A DNA stretch of 64,000 nt from Symbiodinium natans (GCA_905221605.1 CAJNDS010002079.1:2647265-2711264), one strand, 5' to 3'. Counted from the first letter of the stretch, positions 49,310-61,155 are shown. Notes: a model not told the origin generated them from the letters alone. Made by a program: numbers and translations.

Positions 49310-51517
49310 ATGGCTGTCCCTCCAGCTGTGATCCAAGAGGTCGAATCCATAGTGAATGGTGCGGAGCCAGTGAACACCAGGGTGACCAAGGTCTTGAAGG
49401 TGCTGGAAAGCCATGGGCTTTGCCAGACACAGTGCTTGCAGCCCAAGCAGGTGCTTTGCCACCCCTCCAACAGAGGAGGTCAGATGGTGAGCCATTTTGA
49501 TGTTTGGGCCAAGGGGCACCAGTTGCTTGCCGTTGGACTGCAAGTCCAGCTGTTGGAAAACTCCATCTGCGTCCAGCTCGCCACAGATCCGCAGAAGCGC
49601 CAGCAGCAGGTGTGGAAAAACCAGCAGCTTGTCCAGGAAGCCGGAGGCTCCCTGGCACCAGTGAGTGGTCAGGAGGGCCACTCGGAGCTATATGATATTT
49701 GTTTTTTGGTGTGTTTGTGCTTAGAGCAAGGTTTTAAGTGAATAAGTTCAGTTATTTCATTCCGTGCTTGCCATGCAGCAAGACTGAGGCTTTCTGAGCC
49801 TAGCCTCCAGCCACACCACGGCATTTCTCAGATGCCTCGAGCATGGCTGCCAAGATGCCAATGGCAAAGCCATCAGCGTGCCCAGAACGGATCCAGTTTG
49901 GGAAGCCATCCAGAAGGGCTGGAAGTGGCACGTTGTTGCCTCCTCCGTGGAAAGCCATGCCAACCTTGCCACAGTTCTTCCAGGTCGGTGCCAACAGTGG
50001 CAACGCCATTGGCAGGGCCACCAGCGAGCTGGAGGCAGCCTGCCAGATCGCAGCCCAACTCCAGCTTTGGAGGCCGCCATCAAGCAGGTGGCAAGCGGGG
50101 AGGTGGCCTGCAGAGCCAGTTTGGCCAGTATAGGCCATTATGTGTCGAGGTATGGCGGGGGCCCAGGGGCGCCGCTGCTCCGATTCCTCTCCCAATTCGG
50201 GTCCATGTTCGGTGCGACACTCATGTTAGGCACAGACTTTACCGACACTCTTGCCAACATGACTTTTCCAGAGGCGACCAACCTCTTTCCGCTGACCCGG
50301 ACGGCCGTCTGGGCGAGCCAATTGACTTCCCAGAAAAGCAATGATGGGTTTGCAAGGTTGTTGGTGAGGTCGGACTTGCAAAAACTTTCCACGCCATCCA
50401 TCCTGGACCAAGTGAAGGCCGGGGAGTCCATGCTGGCGGACTGCTGGCACCTTATCCAGTCCCAGCTGCCCGCCGCCACTGCTGAGAACCACAAGAAGAC
50501 CCTCCATCTGTACAGATGCTTTGGCAAGCTCTGTGTGAGGACCATCCTCTTCATCGTGAAGAAGCAGAAGCATGCCCCAGACCAGGTGTGCTTCGACACC
50601 TTGCCAGAGATCCTGGACAAGTTCACACAGGAGGTGTCGGGTGTGCCCACTCCAAGCCAGGCGGCCTCCAGTCAGGCAGGCCAGGTTGAGGATGCGGTGA
50701 AGGCCCAGCCGTACCAGGCCATGCTGCTGCAGAACAGCCACATCAAGGTGGGCGAGCTGTGTCTTAGTTGCAAGTCTTCTGCTTGTGCATTCCGTTTGGT
50801 GTTTTAAATCTTGTTGCCATTTGGGAGCCAAGGTTCTGCCTTCCCAAAGAGCATGGGTCCAAGGTCTTCGAGCTCTTGGAGGTGACCAACGACGGGGCCA
50901 CCATGCAGCATCGTCCCATTCTGTTGCCAGTACAGAATGTGCAAGTTGCCTTGGGCGACTTGAAGAAGTGGAGGGTGTCCAAGCAGCGGATGCCTTTCCT
51001 GGCAGAAGAGGCCATGGTGGCCAAGGCTTTCCCCACAGAGCATGCCATGGCTGTGGAAGAGTTCCAGAAAGCCCAAGTGGTCTGTGCCTTGCACGAAGCT
51101 TACCAGAAGCACTCCTGCCAGGACCAGGAGCTGCTCGGCTTCGCTTGCAGCCCCCAGGCACTGTTTGCCAGGCAGACCCTCCAGCCCAAGAAGCTCAAGC
51201 TGCTTCCCATAGGCCCTGTCTCCAAGGTCAAAGAGCCGGGGAAGGCCAGGTTGGTCGTCCATGCGTTCGGAGAGAAATGGTCCATTGGCAGCTGGAAACA
51301 AGATGTGGACCAGCATGGGGTGGCGGTCCCGTGGTTCTGGTGCAAGCCAGTAGATGCTCCACTTGCCAACATGCAGTGGACCACTGTGAAGCAGGGACCA
51401 GCCACCATTCCCATGCTTCAGAACCACGTCCGCATTCCAGGCAAAAGCATGATTTTGTGCGAGAACCAGCTCGAGGAGCCAGCAGAATCGGCCAAGAAGA
51501 AAGCCAAGACCAAGTGA
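49310..51517 (+). CDS. Cargo gene 2, large unknown protein, probably three exons
   Basis: Exon 1 starts at ATG 49,310 (AGCCATGG) and codes MAVPPAVIQEVESIVNGAEP to about 49,661-49,690, where GTGAGT is a possible donor. Exon 2 covers roughly 49,785-50,748 in one continuous frame (TDPVWEAIQKGWKWHVVASS ... APLLRFLSQFGSMFGATLML ... KTLHLYRCFGKLCVRTILFI). Exon 3, about 50,822-51,517, starts PRFCLPKEHGSKVFELLEVT and ends in a Lys-rich tail and TGA. The 50,749 donor (AAG/GTGGGC) and an acceptor GGGAG/CCAAGG fit phase 0; the first intron's exact edges are unsure. About 690 aa. No catalytic motif recognised. A mostly alpha-helical, cytoplasmic or nuclear protein. Confidence 0.5.
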
Positions 51518-51939
51518 GTGGTGCATTTCCAGAGCAGCCACTGCAGCCAGAGCATTGAGGGCCACTGAGCCGGAGCCATCTTTGCACAGGAGCTGCAAGA
51601 GGAGTTTTGATGGCTCAAGTTTTGCCAGGCAGGAAAAACTGGAGCTCTGCAGGGTTGCACTCCAGGATTTGGGTTAAGGACCCACATGCAGCTGCCTGCA
51701 GCTCAATGGCTATGCCACATTGTCGGACTCCTGCCATGTTTCTCTCGTCTTTGTAGCATGCCACGGCGCCCGACAACCTGCAGTTTTTCAGCCCAAGCCA
51801 GTTGGCAAGACACTCCAAGCCACTTGGCCAGCAACTTCCAAGCCACTGCCATGGCCAACCAGCAGGACGTTGTTTTGCTTCTTTCTGTATACTTATGCAT
51901 TACAAATCTGCATGTCTTTGCCAGGAGCAGACCCCAGCC

Positions 51940-52107
51940 ATGGAGGAGGTGGCCGTGACGGGTGCCACAGAGGCCACAGAGGTCCAGGCCACAGTCCAGG
52001 GGGAGGTGAGCACTACGGCTCTGCCTGCCCAAGTGGGTGGGATCGTGGGCCCCATCTCCTTCCACTTGAGCAACCAGTTCATGCAATCCAGACTTCAGCC
52101 TCCCTGA
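51940..52107 (+). CDS. Cargo gene 3, small ORF or first exon
   Basis: ATG in CAGCCATGG, 55 codons (MEEVAVTGATEATEVQATVQ ...) to TGA at 52,105. Codon style matches its neighbours. Downstream (52,150-52,370) two frames remain open, one containing HMDEFHAGGFVYPKRLARER, so this could be the first exon of a longer gene whose splice sites I cannot fix. Confidence 0.35.
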   Translation: MEEVAVTGATEATEVQATVQGEVSTTALPAQVGGIVGPISFHLSNQFMQSRLQPP

Positions 52108-52360
52108 CCCGCTCTACCACTGGGCCATTCGCTGCATGTTCTGCACCCCGGCTTCCTGCCAACTTCAGGATGGGCCACATGGATGAGTTCCATGCCGGCG
52201 GCTTTGTTTATCCCAAGAGGCTTGCCAGGGAACGTGATCCAGCCCGAAAAGACTTTCATCCAGAATGTTATGTTGCCCTTGTCGGCCACGTGCACCCTGG
52301 CAGCCACGGGCCACAACTGTGTCACAACTCCAGCAATCCCAGGGCAGCCAGAGACAGCGG

Positions 52361-52682
52361 CCACGTTGTCAGGAATCTGTTCCACTGCAGACTCTTCCAC
52401 TAAGGCGGTGTTGAGCATGCAGGGTTTTGGTCCATGTTGCATGAAGCCTTCTTGGCTATACCAGTTCAGGTCAGCATGCAAGCCATTTGGCTTTTCCAGG
52501 ATTTGTTTATAGAGAAAGATACCACGTTGCCAGGAATCTCTTCGCACTGCAGACTCTTCCACTGCGGCGAGGTTGAGCATACAGGGTTTTGGTCCATGTT
52601 GCATGAAGCCTGCTTGGCTATACCAGTTCAGGTCAGCATGCGAGCCCTTTGGCTTTTCCACGATTTGTTTATAGAGAAAGAT
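52361..52682. repeat. Tandem duplication, two 161 bp units
   Basis: 52,361-52,521 and 52,522-52,682 both run from CCACGTTG(T/C)CAGGAATCT to TTTATAGAGAAAGATA with about 90 percent identity. The junction is exact, so this is a local tandem duplication of non-coding or decayed sequence. Confidence 0.85.
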
Positions 52683-52964
52683 AAATGTGTAGTTGGTTAG
52701 AGATATACTGATAGAGATTTGTGTGTAAACATACAGTTAGTGAATTCATAACAGCCTTATATTTCCACTGATATGTCAATGTTTAGCTTCTAGATTACAC
52801 CGATATGAGTGTTGAGCCTGTACTGTATGTTTTCCAAGATGTATAGCGTGTATGTACCTAAAAATATACATCCGACAGTTTTTGTTCTATACATATATTT
52901 TCCACACCAGCATATTCCTCTGCCAAGCCACCCAGCCATCTGGCCTTTCCTTCCACTTCCTGCC

Positions 52965-53276
52965 ATGGAAAAAATCACCAACAGGACGGCCGTGGCCAAG
53001 AATGGCAAGGTCCCCGACATGGACCAGGTGCCAGAGCCAACAGGGCCTGCAGGTGTCCACGTGCTTGTTCGGTGCTCCAACTGCGACCAGTGCAGGATCT
53101 TTCTGTGGAGACATTACCACATGGCCAACTGCTCGCATCGCGAGCAGCCATGGATCACATCCATCAAGGATGGTGGCATAATGCAGGGCCACTCTTTGGC
53201 CAGATCCATGCAGCAGCCATGTTTTTTTTTTCAAGGCGGCCACCGCCATGCAGGCAGGATCCACCACCGACCTTGA
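52965..53276 (+). CDS. Cargo gene 4, small Cys-containing protein (diverged zinc-ribbon)
   Basis: ATG in TGCCATGG, about 103 aa. The middle reads HVLVRCSNCDQCRIFLWRHY then HMANCSHREQPWITSIKDGG, the same pattern as cargo gene 5 (RCTNCASSQIFLHRLYSLIH). The second CxxC is broken here (CSHR). After IKDGGI the similarity stops, and the tail, which crosses a T-run, is probably not the native end. Likely a duplicated, partly decayed copy of gene 5. Confidence 0.45.
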   Translation: MEKITNRTAVAKNGKVPDMDQVPEPTGPAGVHVLVRCSNCDQCRIFLWRHYHMANCSHREQPWITSIKDGGIMQGHSLARSMQQPCFFFQGGHRHAGRIHHRP

Positions 53277-53469
53277 GGAAAAGGGGCCACGCCTAGCCGC
53301 TGCAGGGGTCCATGCATGCTTGAGCCTGTGTGGCTATATACCATTTCCAAGAGCCTCTTTGGCTATACCACGTGCACATGCATGCCATGATTGTTTCCGT
53401 CTGGATTTTGCTTTCATGTCAGCTGCCACTCTGGCCAGTCACCACCCACAGCCGCCCAAGCCTGCAGCC

Positions 53470-53859
53470 ATGCCGTCCATGAAGGCCATGAAGAAGACCA
53501 CGGCGGCCAAGAAGCCCACCATGAAGGAGAAACCGGCCAAGTCCAAGCCCGTCGCGTCAAAGAAACCAGCGGCCAACGTGGCAGGGCCGCCAGGTGTCAT
53601 GGCGACCATGGGGTTGGGCCCACTCGAGCCGATCGCCAACACCACGGACCCAGAGCCAGGGACGGTGACAACCTTGCCAGGCGTGGAGGACATTGGCCAC
53701 GCCTGGCCAATAGGCGGAAATCTTGTGTTGAGATGTACCAACTGTGCATCCAGCCAAATTTTTCTCCATCGCCTCTACAGCCTCATCCACTGCTCGGTGT
53801 GCGGCCAACATTGGCTCCAGTCGTTGAGGATTGGCGGCATCGCTTGGCGGTGGGGGTGA
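53470..53859 (+). CDS. Cargo gene 5, zinc-ribbon protein
   Basis: ATG in GCAGCCATGCC, 129 aa. N-terminus is a basic Lys/Ala/Pro tail (MKAMKKTTAAKKPTMKEKPA), a histone H1-like composition. The C-terminal half contains C-T-N-C ... C-S-V-C, about 16 residues apart, a CX2C/CX2C pair that can bind one zinc. It then ends LRIGGIAWRWG. A small DNA- or RNA-binding protein is plausible; family unknown. Confidence 0.5.
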   Translation: MPSMKAMKKTTAAKKPTMKEKPAKSKPVASKKPAANVAGPPGVMATMGLGPLEPIANTTDPEPGTVTTLPGVEDIGHAWPIGGNLVLRCTNCASSQIFLHRLYSLIHCSVCGQHWLQSLRIGGIAWRWG

Positions 53860-54728
53860 AACCACCATGCACCGCCACAGGTTCCAGTGCCACGAGGCCA
53901 TGGCTTGAAGCACCACTGCCATCGGCTTCCATGTGCTTGTTTTTGAAGGCCACTGCGGCCTGCTGCCCAGGCCTTTTCCACGGCCAGGATGAACCAAGCG
54001 AGCCTCACTCCGGCAAAAAAAATGGCTGCCATGAGCACCACAGCTGCCATACCAGAGTTTCCAAGCAAACCATGCAGGCCTGCACGTTTAGGGTCTAGGG
54101 TTGAGGGTTTAGGGTGAAGGGTTTAGGGTTGAGGGTTGAGGGTGAAGGGTTTAGGGTTTGGGGTGTAAGGTTGAGGGTTTAAGGTTTAGGGTTAGGGTTT
54201 TGGGTTCAGGCTTTAGGGTTAAGGGTTGAGGGTTTAGGGTTTACGCTTTGCAAAGCCAAAAAACATGCAGCTCCCAGACAAAATGCACAGCCAACAACCC
54301 GAGCCCTGTGGCTGTTCCAGGAAGTAGGACCACAACATGCAAGCTGCCCCATGGCTGTAGCACGTGCATCTCCATGAGCCAATTGGCCTTTCCACACAAA
54401 TACGCTTGCCAATGTTTATGCTCCCGTCCATGGCCCAGAGCATGAGGGCAGGCTTTAGGAACCATGGATCCATGGCTGTGCCGTAAGCTTCACAACAGAC
54501 CATGAAATAGGCTAGGTTCAAATTTGAACTCCTTTCCCAAAATCTGCGACTCAAGTTAAAAATTTGAAACCAATGAAAGATTGAATTTAAATTTTTAACT
54601 CAATTCCCAAAATTTACCACCTGGAATCAAATTTTGAACTTAACTCATAGTAAACACAAACCACATACCATTCACCACACAGTTACAAACTTCCGAGACA
54701 GGTGTTTTAGTAGCCACGTTTCACCACC
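53860..54728. other. Intergenic stretch within the transposon, with telomeric patch
   Basis: Mostly decayed sequence sharing CATGCAGG/GCCATGG words with the rest of the element. 54,085-54,243 is a degenerate TTTAGGG/TTGAGGG array. 54,500-54,640 is AT-rich with TTTGAACT / AAATTTGAA inverted words. No gene seen. Confidence 0.6.
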
Positions 54729-56395
54729 ATGGACGATGCCACAGATGTTGAAAGCAGCCCCACGTCCGTCCCCACAGTGCTCGGCCCAGACCCACAGTCG
54801 CCAGCGGAGCCAGAGGAACCCAGGTTCCAAGCACCAACCGTGGAGTTGAATGTCCCCCATGACTCCGGCAGCCACGAAGCATCCGCCGCCCCCGAGGCAG
54901 GGCCCAGCCACCAGGCATCTCCTGTGACTCCCCCCAGCCCAGCCACCCGGGCTCCCAAAGCGAGCCAGGCTCCTGTCTTCCCATGGCCTTTCGTGGCCAC
55001 CCAAGTGCCCATGACACAACACGCTCCACCTGTCATACCCAACCCACTGGCAGGCCACCCTCCCGCCTTCCTACCTATCCCCACCAACCCTGTCGTCCAG
55101 CCACTCCAAGCTCCAGCAGTCTACCCCATCACCCACCCGGAGCTGGTACCAGTGACAAGTCCAGGGCAGCCCATCGCACAGTTCACACCCCGCTGGCAGC
55201 CCCAACAGTCCAGCCTCCAGCCACCGCCCTTGCCGGTGTCCTTGAGCCACACCGCCCAGACCGGCACCCAACTGGACCACAAGCCTTCAGCCCCACACTC
55301 CGCGCCGCTGCTCCAACTGGGCCACCCGTCTCTTTCGGACCCGGCTGTGCTGCCACCGCCCTCCCCACCGGGCCGCCCGTGTCTTTCGGACCCAGCACCG
55401 CCAGCACCACCCCCGCCATTGTCAAGGTCCAGGCCCAGTCGCTGCCCAGCAAAGCCCCACCAAGCACCGACACCCTACCGCCACGACCAGCTGCACCAAC
55501 ACAGCCCAAGCTCAAGTACCCGCCCACTCGCCCATCCACAGTGCAACCGCCCCCCTCCCCAAGCACAGAACCACCCACTCACCGCACGACACTGCCACCG
55601 GCACCAAAAACACCGCCGCTCCCACCCCCACGTGGCATGGACTTGACCAGACGTGCCATCACACCACCACGCCACCCACACCCAAAAGTCGCCGGGGCCA
55701 AGCCAGCCATGGGCCAGCAAAGACCAAACGAACCCAGCGCGCCGCCGCCGACCCAAAAAGCAGGAGTTCCAAGAGAGCCACCCTACCCACCACCCGACTA
55801 CTTCCCAGGGCAAGGAGCATCCGCCAGTGCTGCACCTGGTGGTAGCCCAGCAGCCACCCCAGCTTCCACCCACACCAGAAAGACCAAAGACACGGGGTGG
55901 AAGCACAAGCTGGGGTGGCTGCTGGCCTACCACGAAGCACGCCAGTGGGCCAAACTGAACCAGCTATGCCAGGCGTTCTGGGCCGACCGCCAGGACCAGC
56001 TCCAGTCCGACCAACCGCCGCCCGCCACGTCCGGCCCGGCGGACTCGCCAACGTGGTTCTCCAAGGCCACATGGTTCATGCAAGCAGTCCATGATGGCGA
56101 CTGGAACCGTTGCCAGCGCCAGTCGGAATGGATGCCAAGCAGCACCCATTGTCATTTAGGTTTCCACATACTTTTGTGTAGGGAAACCCACAACGGGCTT
56201 TTTTGGTCCATTCATACCCCAAGGAGACCATATAGGCTTTTTGGCCCAGACATATATACCCCAATTTGCTTCCGTCACAATCCCAGGTATTTGGGGGAGC
56301 CCAGCCTCCAACAATGGGTCCAGTACCAGACGGACCTCATCGTGGCTGGCGAAAACCCGCCATCGCTGCCAGATCGCTTTCGAGATCTCCAATGA
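54729..56395 (+). CDS. Cargo gene 6, proline-rich protein with a frame change
   Basis: ATG in CACCATGG. The first frame (MDDATDVESSPTSVPTVLGP) is coherent to about 55,290, after which the coherent reading is in the frame that ends at 56,395 (PPVSFGP twice, QPKLKYPPTRPSTVQPPPSP, RKTKDTGWKHKLGWLLAYHE, ATWFMQAVHDGDWNRCQRQS). The switch coincides with a local duplication around CCGTCTCTTTCGGACC / CCGTGTCTTTCGGACC. Near 56,150-56,285 a T-rich stretch ending CAATCCCAG may be an intron that happens to stay open. Some 300 residues are disordered, followed by an ordered ~90 aa end. Function unknown. Confidence 0.45.
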
Positions 56396-58409
56396 AGGAG
56401 ACCACTTGGAGTGCAGCCACAGCTTTGTTGAAGCCACACCACAAATTTGTTGATCCTGCCAGGACCACGGCCACGTCTTCCACTGGAGCAAGGGCAGCCA
56501 AGTCAGTCGCGGCTGCCAAAAAGACTGCTGTGACCGTCTTGCCATGTCCTGAAGCCAAGCGGCTATACCATGCTCTGGGAACCCTAAACCCATACCCTAA
56601 AGTTTCCAGCCACTTGGCTTTCCCATGCTTGCCAATTCAGGACACCAGGGTCTTCAATTCTTGTCTTCCAACCATAAACCCATATATGCTTCTAGATACA
56701 GATGCACAACATATCCTTTCGCCAGTGTGGCTCTGCCATTTTAGGAACGACACAGAAAGCAGGACATCTCTTCTTCCAGTCACGTTTTAGTTGCAGTCCA
56801 TGATGTTTTTGATTTCCTTCTGCAGAGACAAGCCTGCCTTTTCCGAAGCCATTCTGGCTGAACACACTGGTCTTCCAAGGAAAGAGACCAAGCCATGCAG
56901 CAGTACGGGTGCCAGGACCTAGTCCAGGAGCTGGACCATCTCCAGAACTTGGCATGCTCCCAGACAGCCCAGTGGCAGCGTCAATGGCTTCCACCTTCTG
57001 CACAAAGCTGAAAAGCTACCAGTCCTGGTCCTCCGAAGCCATCTGCCAGTTGTTAGCCAAGACCCAGGCTTCAACTTTCCCTGAAGCCATGAAGAGTGGC
57101 ATTCTGGATACCATCCAGAACTTGAGCACGAGCCAAGGATCTCACTTGAAGCTCGTGAACTCCGGCCAGAGTGTGCCCAATTTGGCGCCATACTTGACCC
57201 ACTCAGATTGGACAGCCTTGACCACTTACGTCACCCAGACGGACCAGTTGCAGGTTTTGGCCAAGCGGCTGAAAGGCATGGGAGTCCAAAGCCTGAAGGA
57301 AGGCACCAAGGCACAGGCTGTGGCCGTAATGTTGATGGTCCAATCTGGCCAAGGCAGGCCATGCCTCAGCCCAGACTCCATCATCTCTGCCGTCGCCGAC
57401 TTTGCAGCGGTTTTCCAAGCTTTGCCAGCGACAAGTTGCCCGGGAGCAGCGACCTACCCGGCCAACCCCAACGAGATGGGAGAAGTCTGGCTGGGAAAAG
57501 CTTACCCCACGGACAAGCCACTGGGCCAGGAGCCCTGCATGGCGCCATGGCTGAAGAAGGCCCTCGGCTTGCATGAAGACCCATGCTTTGCAGGCACATG
57601 TCTGATGTTTTAAATTGCTTCTGTTTTAATCACACATACTTGCAAACCAAGGTACCATTGCGGAACACCCATGCGTCCTTGGCGGCCAACAAGGGCACCA
57701 GGTTCAGAGGCAAGCGACCACCTGCAACGCCACAAGCGGCCATCACGTTTGAAGAAGAGCTGGAGCAGCTGAAGCTCAAGCACGGTCACCAGCCCAAGTC
57801 ACCGGCACCACTGCCACTGCAGTCTTTCGGGGCTCCCACCAAGACGGTCGCAGCTGCAACCGCGAACCAGGTCTTGCCGTGGCTGCCACCAGCCCCTTCC
57901 CAGCCAACTGCAGCTGCCAAGGCCGAAGACACCAAGCCACCCACAGAGACTGCTGGCAAGGAGACTGCGGCCACAGACCCCACAAAGAACGACCAGTCTC
58001 CCAAGCAGGACAGCTTTGCTTTATAGGGACTCGACTTCAATCACATGTTTTGTGTGTATGGCTTGAAGCATTGCAGGAGAAGAAAACTTTGGAGCAGTTC
58101 GAAAAGGAGGCCTTCGCCAAGCTCCAAAGCAAGAAGAACGAGACCAAGAAGCAGGCCAAGGAGACGAAGCAGTCCAAGGGCATGAAGCGGCCAGCTGCGG
58201 CACCGGCCATGCGGCAGCCACCGAAAGAGGCCAAGAAGGCCAAGCCCGCCGAGACTTTCGGTTGCATTCGTTGCAGAGGCAACACCAAAGGGTGTTCCAC
58301 GTGCATCGATCCCAACTTTGCAGGCTTGCGACTGCCAGGTCGCCAGGCATGGAAAGACTACATCCAAGCCAAGAAGGCAGCCGCCGCCAAAAAGAAGACC
58401 AAGAACTAG
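56392..58409 (+). CDS. Cargo gene 7, multi-exon protein with C-terminal Cys motif
   Basis: Best-supported exons: about 56,828-57,596 (FCTKLKSYQSWSSEAICQLL ... APWLKKALGLHEDPCFA), 57,642-58,008 (VPLRNTHASLAANKGTRFRG ... SPKQ) and 58,077-58,409. A short first exon from ATG 56,392 is possible. The intron 58,009-58,076 starts GACAGC and ends TTGCAG (GA-AG, phase 0). The one before starts GGCACATG/GCACATG and ends CCAAG(G), the repeated G making the edge ambiguous, as is common in dinoflagellates. The C-terminus has GCIRCRGNTKGCSTCIDPNF, a C-x2-C-x6-C-x2-C motif I have seen in other dinoflagellate element proteins, then a Lys-rich tail. Probably nucleic-acid binding. Confidence 0.5.
58009..58076 (+). 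other. Non-canonical GA-AG intron, 68 bp
   Basis: The upstream exon ends AAGCAG, the intron begins GACAGCTTTG and ends GCATTGCAG, and the next exon starts GAGAAGAAA. Both sides are phase 0. Without splicing the frame stops at TAG 58,024. Confidence 0.6.
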
Positions 58410-58763
58410 GCCTTTTTTCAAGGCAGCCGCTGCCAAGCAAGGCTTTTTGCGGGGAGCACCGCCGCCACCCAGGTGCAGGGTAGCAAGAAGCCATGCAAGG
58501 CCACGGGCTGCAGGAGGTCGTGCCGAGCAGGGGACAAAAGGGGCACTGCCTTCAAGTTCAGCATGCATGTTTCTGCACAAGCCATATACGGCCGGCCATT
58601 CTTGTGTGGGCGAGCATTTTGGCTCCAGACGTGCTTGAAAGACCAAAGATCGCAGCAGGGTTAGACAGACATCCTTCCATCATATTTTCGCTCCCCAGCT
58701 ACTAGTCTGCCGGAAGTTCCCTTGTGCATTTTCCCTAAACCCCCCCTCCAGCCATTTCTGGCC

Positions 58764-60844
58764 ATGGAACCTCCAAGAAAAAGAAGCAAGCTGCAGCAGC
58801 TTCTTACTTTCAAAGCCGCTTTGCCAGCTCACTCCCAGAGTGCACTGGCTGCTTTTGTCGACGCCGCCAAGGAGCAAGGCCTCCCAGAGAAGAGCTCTTC
58901 CAATGACCAGCGGAAAGCCAGGGACGAGCTTCTACAGAGCTGCCATGGTGGGCCACTGGGTCCTTTGATCCAAGAAGCAGAGGTCACCACCGATGATGGT
59001 GCCAAAGTCACCATGTATTTTGCCAACCTTTTGGTCTACTTGGCCAGCCTTTTCCAGATGGGTGGAAGCTTCCATGATCTGGTCCAAAGGAAGCACCGAG
59101 CCAACCCATCATCGGTCTCCAAGCCATGGCAACTTATTATTTATTCGGACGAGGTGATTCCTGGAAACGTGTTAGGACCAGCCCAACGAAAGTTGTGGGC
59201 GATCTATGCCAGTTTCCAAGAGATGGACCAGTTCCTCCACCACGAAGACCTCTGGCTCACCATCTCCCTGGAAAGGTCCAGCTTCGTCAGCCAGGTCCAA
59301 GGCGGCGTTGGCCAGATCATGTCCAAGATCTTGGAAGCCATCTTCGCCATGCCCACGTGGAACCACAGGCAGGGTTTTTATTGAAAAGTCCATGTGGCCC
59401 AGGTTCCGATGTTCGACTGCATTTTCGGTGGGCCATTTGTCTTGCAGACGGTGCTGCCCACAAGCAGATTTGGTCCAGCAAGGGGGACGCAGGCACAAAA
59501 TTCTGCATCCTTTGTGCCAACATCCACTCAGGACAACCCACCACTGGCGACGACGAGGACACCATGGACCATCGCACCACCAAGTACAGCCAGTTGGTCT
59601 TGACCACTGACGAAGACGTCGTCCAGTCCTTCCACAGATTAAACGAAAGGCGAGCCACGTGCAGGACCAAAGCTGAATTCTCGCAGTGGCAACAAGCCAC
59701 CGGCTGGACCTGGAATGCCCATGCCTTGCTCCTCAACCAGACTTTGTTGGCCAAGAACCAGGTGAAGCCAGTCAACCAATTCTGCCATGACTGGATGCAC
59801 GGCATTCTGCAAGGAACGGCCCCGGTCGTGCTGTTCCACACCTTCCATGCCATCTCTGAGCACTACAACATTTGGGAGGCCATGGGCCCATACATGGCCA
59901 TGTGGAACTTTCCAGGTGCTACCAAAGCCGGTCACTTGGCCGGTTTGTTTGACGCCAGCAAGGTCGCCAAGTACAAGAGCAGCCACAAGTTCAGTTGCCA
60001 GGCTTCCGACCTGCTAGGCATTTATCCAGTCGTTCGCCATTTTTTGCATTCTGTACTTGTGCCAAGCGGAACCTGCCCAAAGCCCTGCCAAGCTTTCCTC
60101 AGCCAGGCCTGCTTGTTAGACCAGGTTCACCAAGGGGTCATGTATGGGGCCACCACCAGGGCCAGCCTTCTGGAGGCTGCGGAAGAGTCCATCCAGAGCT
60201 TCCAGCAGGCCAACTTCGACGTGGGATTGATGAGGAAGTGGCATTGGCTCTTGCATCTTCCAGATTTTCTCCACCGGCATGGCTGCCTGCTCTCCACTTT
60301 TACCAGCGAACGGAAACATAAAACAATTTCGGCTTTCGCCACCAGGCTCCAGAAGACCACTGCCTTCGAGATCCACTTGATGAAGCAAGTGCTCGCCATG
60401 GAGATCACCACGTTGACAGAGCCCGGGCGGTTTCCAGACTCCTGCCAGTTGGTGAAGCCAAAGAAGCCCAACAAGCAGCAGCTGCAATTCCTCAACCAGT
60501 TTGTGGATTGCTCCGCGAGCGAAGCCAAGGTTGCTTCCGTCGCGAGGCTCGCAAGGGGTGGTGCCATCCATGCCCAGGACGTCGTGGTTTTCCGCCAGGA
60601 CAACGGAAGATGGGACCTGGGCCAGGTGCTTTTCCATTTGGAGCTCGGAGACGACAAAGCCACACTCGTCCAACGTTGGAGGCCAACAGAGACACAGAAG
60701 ACAAAGCAGTTCGCCAAGTGCTCCATCACCAACGAGCAAGGCTTCGTGACCATGGACTCCATCCTGTACCCACTGGTGTACAGCAAGACCTCGGAGAGCG
60801 AGGCCACTGTGCTGCTACAATACCAGCTGTACCACAGGCTTTGA
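58764..60844 (+). CDS. DDE transposase-like protein, CACTA/Plavaka/KDZ type
   Basis: ATG 58,764 (GGCCATGG); exon 1 to 59,373, intron 59,374-59,447 (GTTTTTATTG ... CTTGCAG, phase 1), exon 2 to TGA 60,844; about 668 aa. Candidate acidic triad: IIYSDEVIPGN (D129), FCHDWMHGI (D318) and FTSERKHK (E491). The surrounding patterns (YSDE-x-PGN, a Cys pair in KFCILCANI, D-x-x-H, KWHWLLHLPDFLHRHG before T-SER) are those of large eukaryotic cut-and-paste transposases such as Plavaka, KDZ and CACTA; I cannot choose among them. Its position near the right TIR supports its role as the enzyme that moves the 13.4 kb unit. The frame looks intact. Confidence 0.6.
59374..59447 (+). other. Intron in transposase gene, 74 bp, GT-AG
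   Basis: Splitting after CAGG and resuming at ACGGTGCTGCC forms one Asp codon and links ...TWNHRQ to DGAAHKQIW. Unspliced, exon 1 ends at TGA 59,384. Confidence 0.65.
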
Positions 60845-61155
60845 AAAAAACAATGCTTCTGAATCCGCCACATGGCATTTCCACACGCAGATGACATGTT
60901 GCAGCCCTATCATGGCTATGCACGACAGCCTGCCCATGCAGGCCATGGACACGTATTTTTCCTTTACATACGTTTGAAAAGGTATGTTATATATATATAT
61001 ATGTTATTACTCAAACCACTGTTAGACTCCACTGATTTTCTTCTCTTGTATCAGACTCCGTAGCCTAAACAATGCCTTTAAACTATAGGAACTACAAGGG
61101 AACTTACCTCTACATTTGATGTCTATAACTTAAGCTAACTCCACCTAACTTTTTA
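60845..61155. other. 3' flank of the transposase, AT-rich
   Basis: Holds a TATATATATATATATG tract at 60,989-61,003 and unique AT-rich sequence leading into the right terminal region. No gene seen. Confidence 0.6.

Noticed and set aside
48498-51598. Long minus-strand frames (up to 311 codons) opposite the cargo genes
   Set aside because: GC-rich codon bias on the plus strand leaves antisense frames open. Plus-strand frames have good starts, splice patterns and protein-like sequence.
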